Shown: piece by piece, positions 1 through 5,959 of the stretch
How the letters are laid out: every line of letters starts with the position of its first letter
How positions within the stretch are numbered: the first letter of the stretch is position 1
Origin: Brachyspira catarrhinii
GTDB lineage: Bacteria; Spirochaetota; Brachyspiria; Brachyspirales; Brachyspiraceae
Reading direction: 5' to 3'
Assembly: GCF_005518285.1 (NCBI RefSeq)
Contig: NZ_SJDU01000116.1
Coordinates: 1-6,355 of the forward strand
DNA length: 6,355 nucleotides
Notes under the pieces: model-generated
Told to the model about the DNA's origin: nothing
Database searches by the model: none
Seen by the model: the letters and a program-made list of their open reading frames with translations, nothing else
Made by a program: the position numbers and the translations under genes

Positions 1-266
1 AAGCGATAGAAGAATACAAACGATTTACTTCGGACGATAAATTGATGCGAGCTTACGCCGCCAGAGACGCATTTTTAGTAGGACAAAAAATGATGTTATC
101 GAGAGAGCGAAAAGAAGGGAAACTTGAAGGAATAAAAGAATGCAAACTCGAAGGCGAAAAAAATAAAGCAATTTCAATAGCCAAAAATCTAAAAAAATCA
201 GGTTTAGATATAGAATTTATAAGCGAAAACACGGGATTAAGTATCGAAGAAATAGAAAAACTTTAA
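1..266 (+). CDS. Rpn-family recombination-promoting nuclease / putative transposase, C-terminal part
   Basis: The frame is open from base 3 to the TAA at 264-266, so this is the last 87 or so codons of a gene that starts outside the window. The TTG at 42 is an internal leucine codon (context DDKLMRAYAARD), not a start. The visible part holds the segment 'AYAARDAFLVGQKMM', a basic/acidic helix with repeated 'EGKLEG'-type units, and a closing 'AISIAKNLKKSGLDIE' and 'TGLSIEEIEKL'. This tail is typical of Rpn/PD-(D/E)XK nuclease-transposase proteins, which are multicopy in Brachyspira and many Firmicutes. The catalytic nuclease core would lie upstream and cannot be seen, so whether the gene is intact is unknown. 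Family members promote RecA-independent recombination (family knowledge). It converges on the radical SAM remnant downstream. Confidence 0.8.
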   Translation, partial: AIEEYKRFTSDDKLMRAYAARDAFLVGQKMMLSRERKEGKLEGIKECKLEGEKNKAISIAKNLKKSGLDIEFISENTGLSIEEIEKL

Positions 267-295
267 TTATAGCCTACACATATATTAGGTTATAA
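267..295. terminator. Hairpin between convergent gene ends (possible bidirectional terminator)
   Basis: TTATAGCCTA (267-276) pairs with TAGGTTATAA (286-295) around a 9-nt loop: ten pairs, one of them G:U. It starts immediately after the stop of the nuclease gene, and its right arm contains the stop codon of the opposite-strand remnant (290-292). No U-tract follows on either strand, so intrinsic termination is only a suggestion. Confidence 0.35.
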
Positions 296-559
296 ATACT
301 CCTCAATCCTATTCGTTGAAGTCTTCCACTCTATGCCATCCTTCCTATTCTTTACATCGCAATACTTACAAAAAGGTATTGGTTTCGCCAAAAATTGAAG
401 AACCTCTTGATAATCTCTCGCTTTATGAATATCTATATAATCATTAACGCTTATTGGAATATTTTTATTAAAAAATTTATTGAAATGTCTTATATTCGGA
501 ATATAAGAACAAGTATATAATCCCAGTCGTAATTTTAATTTTCGCTGTTTTGTGGATGG
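290..559 (-). pseudogene. Radical SAM / SPASM-type protein, C-terminal remnant
   Basis: Reading the minus strand, a frame opens after a stop at 560-562 and runs to TAA at 292-290, giving about 89 codons without a credible start. From about base 540 it reads as the end of a radical SAM protein with a SPASM-like auxiliary Fe-S region. 'LYTCSYIPNIRHFNKFF' supplies one cysteine, then 'YIDIHK', then 'KPIPFCKYCD' with a CxxC pair, and a final 'IEWKTS...IEEYL'. These proteins normally run to several hundred residues and carry a CxxxCxxC SAM-cluster motif near the N-terminus, and all of that is missing. Relatives are often encoded in surface-glycan loci, matching the cytidylyltransferase and MptE-like genes on the same strand at 2000-3675. 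I infer that the 5' part was lost when the island at about 590-1924 arrived. The family call is from motif recognition, without a database search. Confidence 0.68.
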
Positions 560-611
560 TTATGTATTAAAATTATTCAAAAATTTATTAATTTTATAAA
601 TATAAAAGTAG

Positions 612-639
612 TTGATTTAAATTTATTTTAATTTATAAT
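612..639 (+). promoter_or_regulatory. Putative sigma-70 promoter of the repeat-protein gene
   Basis: TTGATT (612-617) and a perfect TATAAT (634-639) are separated by 16 bp, 39 bp upstream of the ATG at 679. The surrounding DNA is almost pure A/T, so chance matches are frequent, but the -10 and the position fit. Nothing else is recognisable in 560-678. Confidence 0.5.
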
Positions 640-678
640 TACAAGTAAATAAATTATCATGAATTGAGGTATTAAATT

Positions 679-1448
679 ATGGTCAGTATTTATAAAAGTT
701 TAAAATGTGAATTTAGATATGAAATACTAATATTTATTTTAGATAAATTTCAATATATTGATAATAATTCATCATTAGATATAGAAAAGCTATATGAAGA
801 ATGTTCATATTATATTAAAGAAAAAGAAAAATACCATATCTTTCGTGACAAAAGCTATATTAAAAAATATTGTCAAGATGTGTTAGATGAATTAAATAAC
901 AGAAGGATATTAAGATATGAAATTGGAAAAATAATTTTAATTAATAAAAAATTTGCTTTAGAGATAATAATGAATATGAAATTATCAATAAGATATGCTC
1001 TGATATTTTAATTGAAATAGCAATAAATAACAAAAAAATTAATGAAAATTTTGATTACAGCCATATATATTCGGAATTAAGCGATTATGAAAAATTATAT
1101 TTTAATGAAGCTATAAACAAATTAATAAATGAAAAATTAGCATCATGCAATGGTTATAATATATCTTTAACTCAAAAAGGATTTGATTTAATTATTTCAG
1201 ATAAAGATGATATCATAAATAAAATATGTTCTAAAATATTAGATAAGATAAATGAAATAAGATGTAATATAAATCAATTTTTTTATTATAGTGATTTATA
1301 TTCAGAATTAAATAAATATGAAAAACTATATTTTAATGAAGCTATAAATCAATTAGTAAGTGAAGGATTAATATTGCATGACAAAAATACATGTGGTATA
1401 GTATTGACAGAAAAAGGCTTTTATAGGATACATCCAATTAATAACTAA
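679..1448 (+). pseudogene. Tandem winged-helix-like repeat protein, interrupted by a frameshift
   Basis: An ATG at 679 with GAGG at 666-669 opens a frame that stops at 1011 (110 codons). A second frame is open from 948 to TAA at 1446-1448 but has no usable start codon near its beginning. Joined near 966 they give one protein of about 255 residues. The switch needs one missing base: '...INKKFALEI' in the first frame continues as 'DNNEYEIINKI' in the second, matching 'TQKGFDLI..DKDDIINKI' later in the protein. The product has three similar units: a divergent N-terminal one, then two close copies, each with a 'YSEL..YEKLYFNEAIN' helix pair and an 'LT(Q/E)KGF' strand like the wing of a winged-helix fold. 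I do not recognise a named family. A DNA-binding or regulatory role is inference from the helix-plus-wing look. Composition is extreme (about 13% G+C over 1201-1320). No classic -1 slippery heptamer is visible at the junction, so mutation or sequencing error is likelier than programmed frameshifting. Confidence 0.6.
981..1442 (+). repeat. Two direct repeats, 231-bp period, inside the repeat-protein gene
   Basis: Unit 1 begins about 981 and unit 2 about 1212, offset by exactly 231 bp (77 codons). In the best-conserved stretch (1068-1139 against 1299-1370) I count 60 of 72 identical bases. Both encode 'YSEL..YEKLYFNEAIN.L..E.L'. The exact codon period shows that duplication happened while the gene was read in this frame. 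Confidence 0.85.
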
Positions 1449-1475
1449 TTTTAATAATTTATATAAATTTACATC

Positions 1476-1503
1476 TTGACTTTAATAATATATGTATTAT
1501 ACT
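1476..1503 (+). promoter_or_regulatory. Putative sigma-70 promoter of the 126-residue protein gene
   Basis: TTGACT (1476-1481) and TATACT (1498-1503) are 16 bp apart, each one base off consensus, about 40 bp upstream of the ATG at 1544. This suggests that the second island gene is transcribed independently of the first. Confidence 0.6.
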
Positions 1504-1543
1504 ACTAATTATTATTTGTAAAATTAACAATGAGTAGGTTCTT

Positions 1544-1924
1544 ATGGAAGAATATGCTATTTTGTCATCAAAATATCTTAAAGGTGCATCTGTAAAAAAT
1601 TGGCATTTATTTAAAATAAAACAAAAAACTGTTAATAGCGATGATAAAATTAATATTACAGTTGAAAATAAATCCGAGTGTAATGAAATTATTAATAATT
1701 TCAGCATAGATGTGATGCCAATGCCTTTCTTTTATTATATGCTTAATGATAATGGCGTGATAAATGATGTATATGTAGATGGTATTTATTATACAGATAA
1801 AGATAATACAGTTTATTATAGTGATAATGAAGATATTATAAGGGTTTTATCTGCTTTTTTAGGGAGAGGAGTATGTGGAACTTGTGTATCTGTCTTATAT
1901 AAAGACAATAATACAATCAATTAA
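1544..1924 (+). CDS. Hypothetical protein, 126 residues
   Basis: Intact ORF with ATG at 1544 and AGG at 1536-1538 five bases upstream. A convincing promoter lies at 1476-1503, and the opposite-strand ORF here has no such signals. I do not recognise the family. It appears soluble: no signal peptide or clear membrane segment. The N-terminal half is mixed lysine-rich and polar ('YLKGASVKNWHLFKIKQKT'). The middle has 'MPMPFFYYMLNDNG' followed by a tyrosine/aspartate-rich run ('YVDGIYYTDKDNTVYYSDNE'). The end has 'GRGVCGTCVSVLYK', where CGTC is a CxxC that could bind metal or be redox active (inference). The DNA is very A/T-rich like the repeat gene upstream, and the two share strand and composition, so they probably arrived together. 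It converges on the cytidylyltransferase gene. I see no hairpin terminator in the 75 bp between them (1925-1999). Confidence 0.7.
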   Translation: MEEYAILSSKYLKGASVKNWHLFKIKQKTVNSDDKINITVENKSECNEIINNFSIDVMPMPFFYYMLNDNGVINDVYVDGIYYTDKDNTVYYSDNEDIIRVLSAFLGRGVCGTCVSVLYKDNNTIN

Positions 1925-1999
1925 GATATTTCTAGTCCTCATTAATCTCCTCCTCAATTTTATAATTTATCTATAACAAAATAATTAATAAAATTACAA

Positions 2000-2674
2000 T
2001 TACTTTTTCAAAGTATTATTATACAAACACTTCGCCACTATATAATCCCTTTCCGTATTAATATCCAAAAACTCATTATTAGGAATAACATATAAATAAG
2101 GCTTCTTTCCGAAAAAGTATGAATTATTTTTCATTTGATTATATGGTTGTATAAAAATGCCTCCATCCTGCATATAATATTTTGGCAATTCTCTTGCGGG
2201 AACATGTCGCTCTTGATATGGATTATAATTTAAGGGTTTTTTATTTTCATTCCATAAATATTCTTGGAATTCTACAACCGATAATAATGAATCATAACCG
2301 TTATTCAAATTTGTTAAATATGTTTGTATAGCGTCATCGTAGGTTTTTGAACTCAATAACGGATTAGTGCAATGCGTCCAAACTACAATATCGGTTTTTA
2401 TTAAATCGAGCATATTCCCAATCATATCGTTTGCAGAAGCTAATTTTTCATCGCAAAAATATTCTGGTCTTTTTACTGTCTCCGCTCCATAACTTTTTGC
2501 ATGTTCCAACATTTCGTCCGAATCCGAACCGAATACTATTCTATTAATATTTTTGCATTCCTTTAATTGCTTTATTTTATTTGAAATTAATGTATCGTTT
2601 CCTAATTTTAACATGGATTTATTTTTAATACGAACGCTTCCTTTTCTTGCCACTATTATTGCCGTAATTTCCAT
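2000..2674 (-). CDS. Acylneuraminate-type cytidylyltransferase (CMP-nonulosonate synthetase family)
   Basis: A 224-residue enzyme of the PF02348 type, near the usual length of about 220-230. Members activate an acidic sugar, such as a sialic, legionaminic, pseudaminic or Kdo-like acid, with CTP to the CMP-sugar for surface-glycan assembly in the cytoplasm. Seen here: the nucleotide-binding start 'AIIVARKGSVRIKNKSM' (residues 5-21, equivalent to the usual IPARGGSKRIP), 'GSDSDEML' (49-56), 'DIVVWTHCTNPLLSS' (95-109, the usual QPTSPLR region), 'QERHVPAREL' (154-163), and the closing 'DINTERD' (204-210), whose aspartates match the metal ligands of the family. The start is secure: AAGGAGG at 2681-2687 lies six bases upstream and overlaps the stop codon of the preceding gene (2686-2688), so translation is probably coupled. 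No sugar-synthesis genes are in the window, so the substrate cannot be named. Symbols such as neuA are withheld for that reason. Confidence 0.85.
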   Translation of the reverse strand: MEITAIIVARKGSVRIKNKSMLKLGNDTLISNKIKQLKECKNINRIVFGSDSDEMLEHAKSYGAETVKRPEYFCDEKLASANDMIGNMLDLIKTDIVVWTHCTNPLLSSKTYDDAIQTYLTNLNNGYDSLLSVVEFQEYLWNENKKPLNYNPYQERHVPARELPKYYMQDGGIFIQPYNQMKNNSYFFGKKPYLYVIPNNEFLDINTERDYIVAKCLYNNTLKK

Positions 2675-2685
2675 TTAAATCCTCC

Positions 2686-3675
2686 TTAACTAAAAATAAA
2701 TTCTTTTCCATCGTTATCAAAATATTTGCCGTCTTTTGAATATATGTCTTTAAACATTCCCTTTAATCCAATAGGATTTATGGATATTATTTCAGTATTA
2801 GGGTAAAAAGTTTTTTGAAATTCTTTAACCCTATTCCAACCAAATATAAGTCTATCAATATTTAAAGAAGATTTATCATTATAAAAATGTCCGCTATTTG
2901 TCGCGTCGCAGCCGACTAAATAAATTCTTTTAGGATTAGTCCAAAATATGAATTGAATAGCCTCGAATACCACCGACTCGAAATCCGCCAAAGGCAACGA
3001 AGTTATATCGTATATCAAATTATCATGCGAATGTAAAATATCCAAAACATATCTCTTGGCATTTTTAATTAATATAGAATCCGACTCCGACACCAAATCT
3101 TTCATATAATCTATGTCGCAAATCCCGAAAAAATATTGGCATTTCCCATCGTCATTTTTAATAATAAATTCTGGAATATCTTTCGTGGAATTCTTACAAT
3201 CTTGTAAAAAATAATAATCCAACTTCGCTTTATCGTAATATATCGCTTGATTAACGCCCACATTAAGCGCGTTTTCAATCGGTATATATTTATTCAAAGT
3301 CGGTCCCGTTGCGATTAAAACGATTTCTTTTCCTTGATTTATATTTTTTATATTGTAAAAATGTGTTATAGTTAATATTTTTACTCATATTTAATTGATA
3401 ATTTATAGCCGTAATTCTTTTGATTTTTTCGTCAAATATATTATTTATACTATCTAATCCGCCTTGAACATTATCTAACCTACCGTTTATATTTTCCAAT
3501 CCGCCCCTCAAATCTTCCGTCCGTAATAAATATTCTCTTACGGCTTCTCTTAATCTTCTAAACGGTATGAACCAAGCTATTGTATCAATATAAGATTTCG
3601 GAGGCTTCTTTTTGAAAGTTATTTTTATAATATTATATATTTATCCGTTTCAGTTTTTTCAAATAACTTAATCAT
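2686..3675 (-). pseudogene. MptE-like (DUF115-type) surface-glycan protein with two compensating frameshifts
   Basis: Three minus-strand frames join into one protein of about 329 residues. Segment 1: ATG at 3675-3673, AGGAG at 3681-3685, 'MIKLFEKTETDKYI', stop at 3627-3625. Segment 2, another frame from about 3630: 'KKKPPKSYIDTIAWF', 'IPFRRLREAVREYLL', a heptad coiled-coil stretch, 'KIKRITAINYQLNMSKNIN', 'TFLQYK'. Segment 3, back in the first frame: 'NINQGKEIVLIATGPTLNKY', 'NVGVNQAIYYDKAKLDYYFL', 'PKRIYLVGCDATNSGHFYND' and 'YPNTEIISINPIGLKGMF'. Segment 3 carries the MptE-like/DUF115 Rossmann-type features: IATGPTL nucleotide loop, VGVN, VGCD and NPxGLKG. The TTG codons at 3297 and 3511 are internal, not starts. 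The first break needs one base added near 3629-3632, the second one base removed from the T6 tract at 3344-3349, so the net frame is kept. A transferase role in surface glycan decoration is inferred from context. Disabled as read, unless the indels are sequencing errors. Confidence 0.72.
3443..3505 (-). repeat. Three imperfect 21-bp repeats coding coiled-coil heptads
   Basis: Within the MptE-like gene, three consecutive 21-nt units encode GGLENIN, GRLDNVQ and GGLDSIN. Each is one heptad with leucine at position 3, forming a short coiled coil between the N-terminal segment and the IATGPTL domain. Units of this kind could expand or contract by slippage without breaking the frame. Confidence 0.7.
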
Positions 3676-3676
3676 A

Positions 3677-3721
3677 CTAACTCCTAAATTTATTCCTGAA
3701 ATTATCTCGCCACTTTTTCAC
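3677..3721 (-). CDS. Possible 14-codon leader ORF upstream of the MptE-like gene
   Basis: On the minus strand, GTG at 3721-3719 is preceded by AAGGAG (3731-3736) at 9-nt spacing and reads MKKWRDNFRNKFRS, then TAG at 3679-3677. One base separates this stop from the ATG of the next gene (3675), and the next gene's AGGAG lies inside the leader's last codons. The arrangement allows translational coupling or leader control. The peptide is basic with no amino-acid run of the classic attenuator kind, and no family is known to me. It may also be a remnant of an older gene start. Confidence 0.4.
   Translation of the reverse strand: MKKWRDNFRNKFRS
3681..3685 (-). promoter_or_regulatory. Ribosome binding site fixing the start of the MptE-like gene
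   Basis: AGGAG (minus strand) lies five bases before the ATG at 3675. It shows that the gene starts here and not at the TTG codons at 3511 or 3297, neither of which has a suitable site and both of which lie inside conserved-looking protein sequence. Confidence 0.7.
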
Positions 3722-3772
3722 GTTTCTTTTCTCCTTTTTCGACAATTACAATTAACAATTAATTTTAAGAAA

Positions 3773-3801
3773 ATTATAGCATGTTTGAGAAAAAATGTCA
3801 A
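3773..3801 (-). promoter_or_regulatory. Full-consensus extended -10 promoter of the glycan operon
   Basis: On the minus strand TTGACA (3801-3796), 17 bp, TATAAT (3778-3773), with TGC directly before the -10 (3781-3779). Both hexamers are perfect and an extended -10 is present. Transcription should start about 3766, giving a leader of about 90 nt that contains the possible 14-codon ORF. The -35 lies only 9 bp after the pgeF stop codon, so the operon does not depend on read-through. No operator-like palindrome overlaps it. Confidence 0.85.
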
Positions 3802-3810
3802 TAGTTTAAT

Positions 3811-4524
3811 TTATAAAATCATTCCCACAGTCAATATGCGTCCAACCTGTTTTCCGTCTCTTCTATAAGAATAAAATATTTCGTTATAACTATTCAAATT
3901 CGATACTTCAATATTTTCTTCCATAAATCCGCAGTCAATCATTTGCAAAACCGCTTCCATTGAGTTATCGACATGCCATTTTCCGTTTATAATTCTTTTA
4001 GCTCTGAAATGAATCGCCACTTCCTCGCCTACTTCGTAATCTTTTTCAAATATATGCGCGCCTATATAAGCGTAAGTTGTCCTCGTATCGATATTGTATT
4101 CTTTTTTCATTGATTCTATAGTTTTTGGGATTATTTTTTGAACTATACCGCGCCAACTGCAGTGAATAGCTGCCATAGATTTAGTTTCTTTACAATACAA
4201 GATGACGGGAAGACAATCGGCGGTTTGAATTATCAAAGGAACATTTTTCAAATTCGTAATCAAAGCGTCCGTTTCTTTTACGGGATTTTCTTTATTATAA
4301 ATATCTTTATTGCTTTCGTCTATTTTTGCGATATTATCTTTATGAACTTGATGCATGAAAATCGCTTTTTTTATATCCAAATTAATTTTATTAAAAAATT
4401 CAATCTCAAGTTTTTTTCTATAATCTTCCGTAATATCCGAAGCTTTTATACCAAGTCCCTTTGACGATGTGGCTATAAATATTTCTTTATTGTCGTTATT
4501 AAAAGGATAAAAAATTTCGCTCAT
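3811..4524 (-). CDS. pgeF: YfiH/PgeF-family protein (laccase-domain, DUF152; peptidoglycan editing / purine nucleoside enzyme)
   Basis: A 237-residue cytoplasmic protein, near the usual family length of about 240-250. The family binds zinc in a Cys/His site. Members have been described as purine nucleoside phosphorylase/adenosine deaminase-like enzymes and as PgeF, which keeps L-serine out of peptidoglycan precursors (family knowledge). Seen here: 'MHQVH' (H61), 'TDALIT' (85-90), 'TADCLPVIL' (C104), 'AIHCSWRG' (H121, in place of the common HAGWRG), 'YEVGEEV' (163-169) and 'FYSYRRDG...GRI' (217-230). H61, C104 and H121 fit the three zinc ligands. One difference from common members is 'GAHIFEKDYEVG', which lacks the cysteine often found just before YEVG. 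The ATG lies 3 bp after the stop of the coiled-coil gene and has no clear Shine-Dalgarno, so translational coupling is likely. Confidence 0.9.
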   Translation of the reverse strand: MSEIFYPFNNDNKEIFIATSSKGLGIKASDITEDYRKKLEIEFFNKINLDIKKAIFMHQVHKDNIAKIDESNKDIYNKENPVKETDALITNLKNVPLIIQTADCLPVILYCKETKSMAAIHCSWRGIVQKIIPKTIESMKKEYNIDTRTTYAYIGAHIFEKDYEVGEEVAIHFRAKRIINGKWHVDNSMEAVLQMIDCGFMEENIEVSNLNSYNEIFYSYRRDGKQVGRILTVGMIL

Positions 4525-4527
4525 TAT

Positions 4528-4758
4528 TTAATTTTTAAACTTAATTTCTTTTTCCAATTCCGCAACTCTTTCCGACAGCTGTTTATTTTCTTTTCTTGCA
4601 TTTTCCATTATGTTTTCGTATAGAACGACAATTTTCTGCGTGTATTCGAGTCTTTCTCTTAATTTCGTAATTTCTTCTTTATAAATTTCAATTTTAGACG
4701 AAAGCAATTTATTGTCTTCTTCCAAATCCGAAATAATTTCTTTTTCGTTATATTTCAC
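4528..4758 (-). CDS. Small coiled-coil protein, 76 residues
   Basis: It starts with GTG at 4758-4756, with AAGG at 4767-4770 eight bases upstream. Almost the whole chain is charged heptad sequence: 'ISDLEEDNKLLSSKIEIYKE', 'ITKLRERLEYTQKIV', 'NKQLSERVAELEKEIKF'. It has no signal peptide, no membrane segment, and no proline or glycine to break the helix, so a dimeric coiled coil is expected. It resembles ZapB-like or other small cell-division coiled coils in size and style, but coiled coils align to many things and I do not assign a family. It is the first gene of a two-gene unit with pgeF (3-bp gap), downstream of its own candidate promoter. Confidence 0.75.
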   Translation of the reverse strand: MKYNEKEIISDLEEDNKLLSSKIEIYKEEITKLRERLEYTQKIVVLYENIMENARKENKQLSERVAELEKEIKFKN

Positions 4759-4784
4759 TTTTCAAACCTTAAATTATTTATTAT

Positions 4785-4821
4785 ATACTATATAGTATGT
4801 AAATAATAATGCAATTGTCAA
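4785..4821 (-). promoter_or_regulatory. Candidate promoter with a 14-bp palindrome over the -10 region
   Basis: On the minus strand TTGACA (4821-4816) is a perfect -35. The best -10 choices are weak: TACTAT at 4797-4792 with an 18-bp spacer, or CATACT at 4799-4794 with 16. ATACTATATAGTAT at 4785-4798 is a perfect palindrome covering the -10 and could be an operator. In this A/T-rich DNA a chance palindrome is possible. It would serve the coiled-coil/pgeF unit and lies between leuB and that unit. No hairpin terminator for leuB is visible. Confidence 0.5.
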
Positions 4822-4830
4822 GTGCAAAAC

Positions 4831-5943
4831 CTAAATTTTTGACATTATAATATCGCCCATTTCGGCGCATCCGACTTTTTGATATTTATTAGCCAATTCT
4901 TTATCTTTCGGCATCAAATCCGCCGTTCTGTAATTTTCTTCTATGGTTTTATAAACGGCGTTTTCAATATCTTCCGCTTCTTCGAATAAATTAAAAGAAT
5001 ATCTAAACATCATAGCCAAAGACAAAATAGCGCCTATTGGATTTGCAATATCTTTTCCCGCAATATCGGGAGCCGAGCCATGAATAGGCTCATACATGCC
5101 GAGCGAGCCGTCAGACAAACTCGCGGAAGGCGACATTCCAATCGAACCCGTAAGCATGCTCGCCTCGTCCGAAAGAATATCTCCAAACATATTTTCCGTC
5201 ACAATAATTCCAAACTGCGAAGGATTGGCTATCAACTGCATTGCGGCGTTATCGACATACATATCGTTATATTCTATTTCTTCATATTCATCTTTTTTCG
5301 CAAAATCGTTCATAATCTCGCGCCACAATTTTGAAGTATATAAAACATTTGCCTTGTCTACCGAAGTAATATTTTTTTTATTTTTTTTAGCCATATCAAA
5401 AGCGACTTTTCCAATTCTCTTTATCTCGTCCTCTCTATAAACCATAATATCGCTCGCCTGCCTCATATTACCTGCCGTTTCAAAAGAATGTTTGCCAAAA
5501 TATATTCCGCCCGTAAGCTCTCTAACGATAATAAAATCGCATTCGCTAACTTTTAAAGGCGACGCGTATTCGAGAGATTTCAATATTTTTGTCGGTCTAA
5601 TATTCGCGTAAAGATTTAACTCTTTGCGAAGTTTCAATAATCCTCTTTCTGGTCTATTTTCAGTCTCTACATTATCCCATTTATAACCGCCGACAGAACC
5701 GAGCAAAACCGAATCCGATTTCAAGCATTTTTCTAAATTTTCGTCCGTTAAAGGAACGCCATGCTTGTCAATCGAGCATCCGCCCATATCGACATATTCC
5801 AAATTGAATTTATGCGAATATTTTTTTTCAATTTTTTTTAATATGTCAATCGCTCTTTCGATAATCTCGGGACCGATTCCGTCTCCTTTTATAACCGCAA
5901 TATTTTTTTCTATTTTATTTTCTTTATTTTTAATTTCTTCCAT
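4831..5943 (-). CDS. leuB: 3-isopropylmalate dehydrogenase
   Basis: A 370-residue enzyme, close to the usual length of about 355-365, that oxidatively decarboxylates 3-isopropylmalate with NAD+ in leucine synthesis in the cytoplasm. All family landmarks are present: 'IAVIKGDGIGPEI' (15-27), 'LLKLRKELNLYANIRP' (102-117, substrate arginines R106 and R116), 'RELTGGIYFG' (141-150), 'SVDKANVL' (194-201, catalytic K197), D231, 'MFGDILSDEAS' (252-262, metal ligands D255 and D259), and the NAD-binding 'HGSAPDIAGKDIANP' (288-302). The residues choosing isopropylmalate over isocitrate are of the LeuB type. The start at 5943 gives about 13 extra lysine/glutamate-rich residues before the conserved domain. 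No other ATG, GTG or TTG lies between, so it stands despite lacking a clear Shine-Dalgarno. It follows leuD by 16 bp in one operon. Confidence 0.97.
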   Translation of the reverse strand: MEEIKNKENKIEKNIAVIKGDGIGPEIIERAIDILKKIEKKYSHKFNLEYVDMGGCSIDKHGVPLTDENLEKCLKSDSVLLGSVGGYKWDNVETENRPERGLLKLRKELNLYANIRPTKILKSLEYASPLKVSECDFIIVRELTGGIYFGKHSFETAGNMRQASDIMVYREDEIKRIGKVAFDMAKKNKKNITSVDKANVLYTSKLWREIMNDFAKKDEYEEIEYNDMYVDNAAMQLIANPSQFGIIVTENMFGDILSDEASMLTGSIGMSPSASLSDGSLGMYEPIHGSAPDIAGKDIANPIGAILSLAMMFRYSFNLFEEAEDIENAVYKTIEENYRTADLMPKDKELANKYQKVGCAEMGDIIMSKI

Positions 5944-5959
5944 AACAAAAAACCGTTTT

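Noticed and set aside
945..968. Programmed -1 frameshifting at the A6 run before the break in the repeat gene
   Set aside because: No X XXY YYZ heptamer in the right phase and no obvious downstream structure. Repeat alignment places the shift near 966, after the A-run.
1459..1707. 82-codon minus-strand ORF rich in leucine and isoleucine, membrane-like
   Set aside because: It overlaps the start of the better-supported plus-strand 126-residue gene, has no ribosome site, and hydrophobic antisense frames are expected in A/T-rich DNA.
1925..1999. Terminator between the convergent 126-residue gene and the cytidylyltransferase
   Set aside because: I found no inverted repeat of useful length, only A/T-rich sequence.
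3290..3511. A separate 73-residue protein starting at TTG 3511
   Set aside because: It is the middle, frameshifted part of the MptE-like gene. The frame continues upstream with family-like sequence, and its last residues are out-of-frame noise.
4138..4464. 108-codon plus-strand ORF
   Set aside because: It lies antisense to pgeF, whose conserved motifs fill the same bases.
5944..5959. AAAAAACGGTTTTTT inverted sequence between leuD and leuB as a terminator
   Set aside because: The stem would be A:T pairs only, with a three-base centre. It would not be stable, and it sits within an operon.
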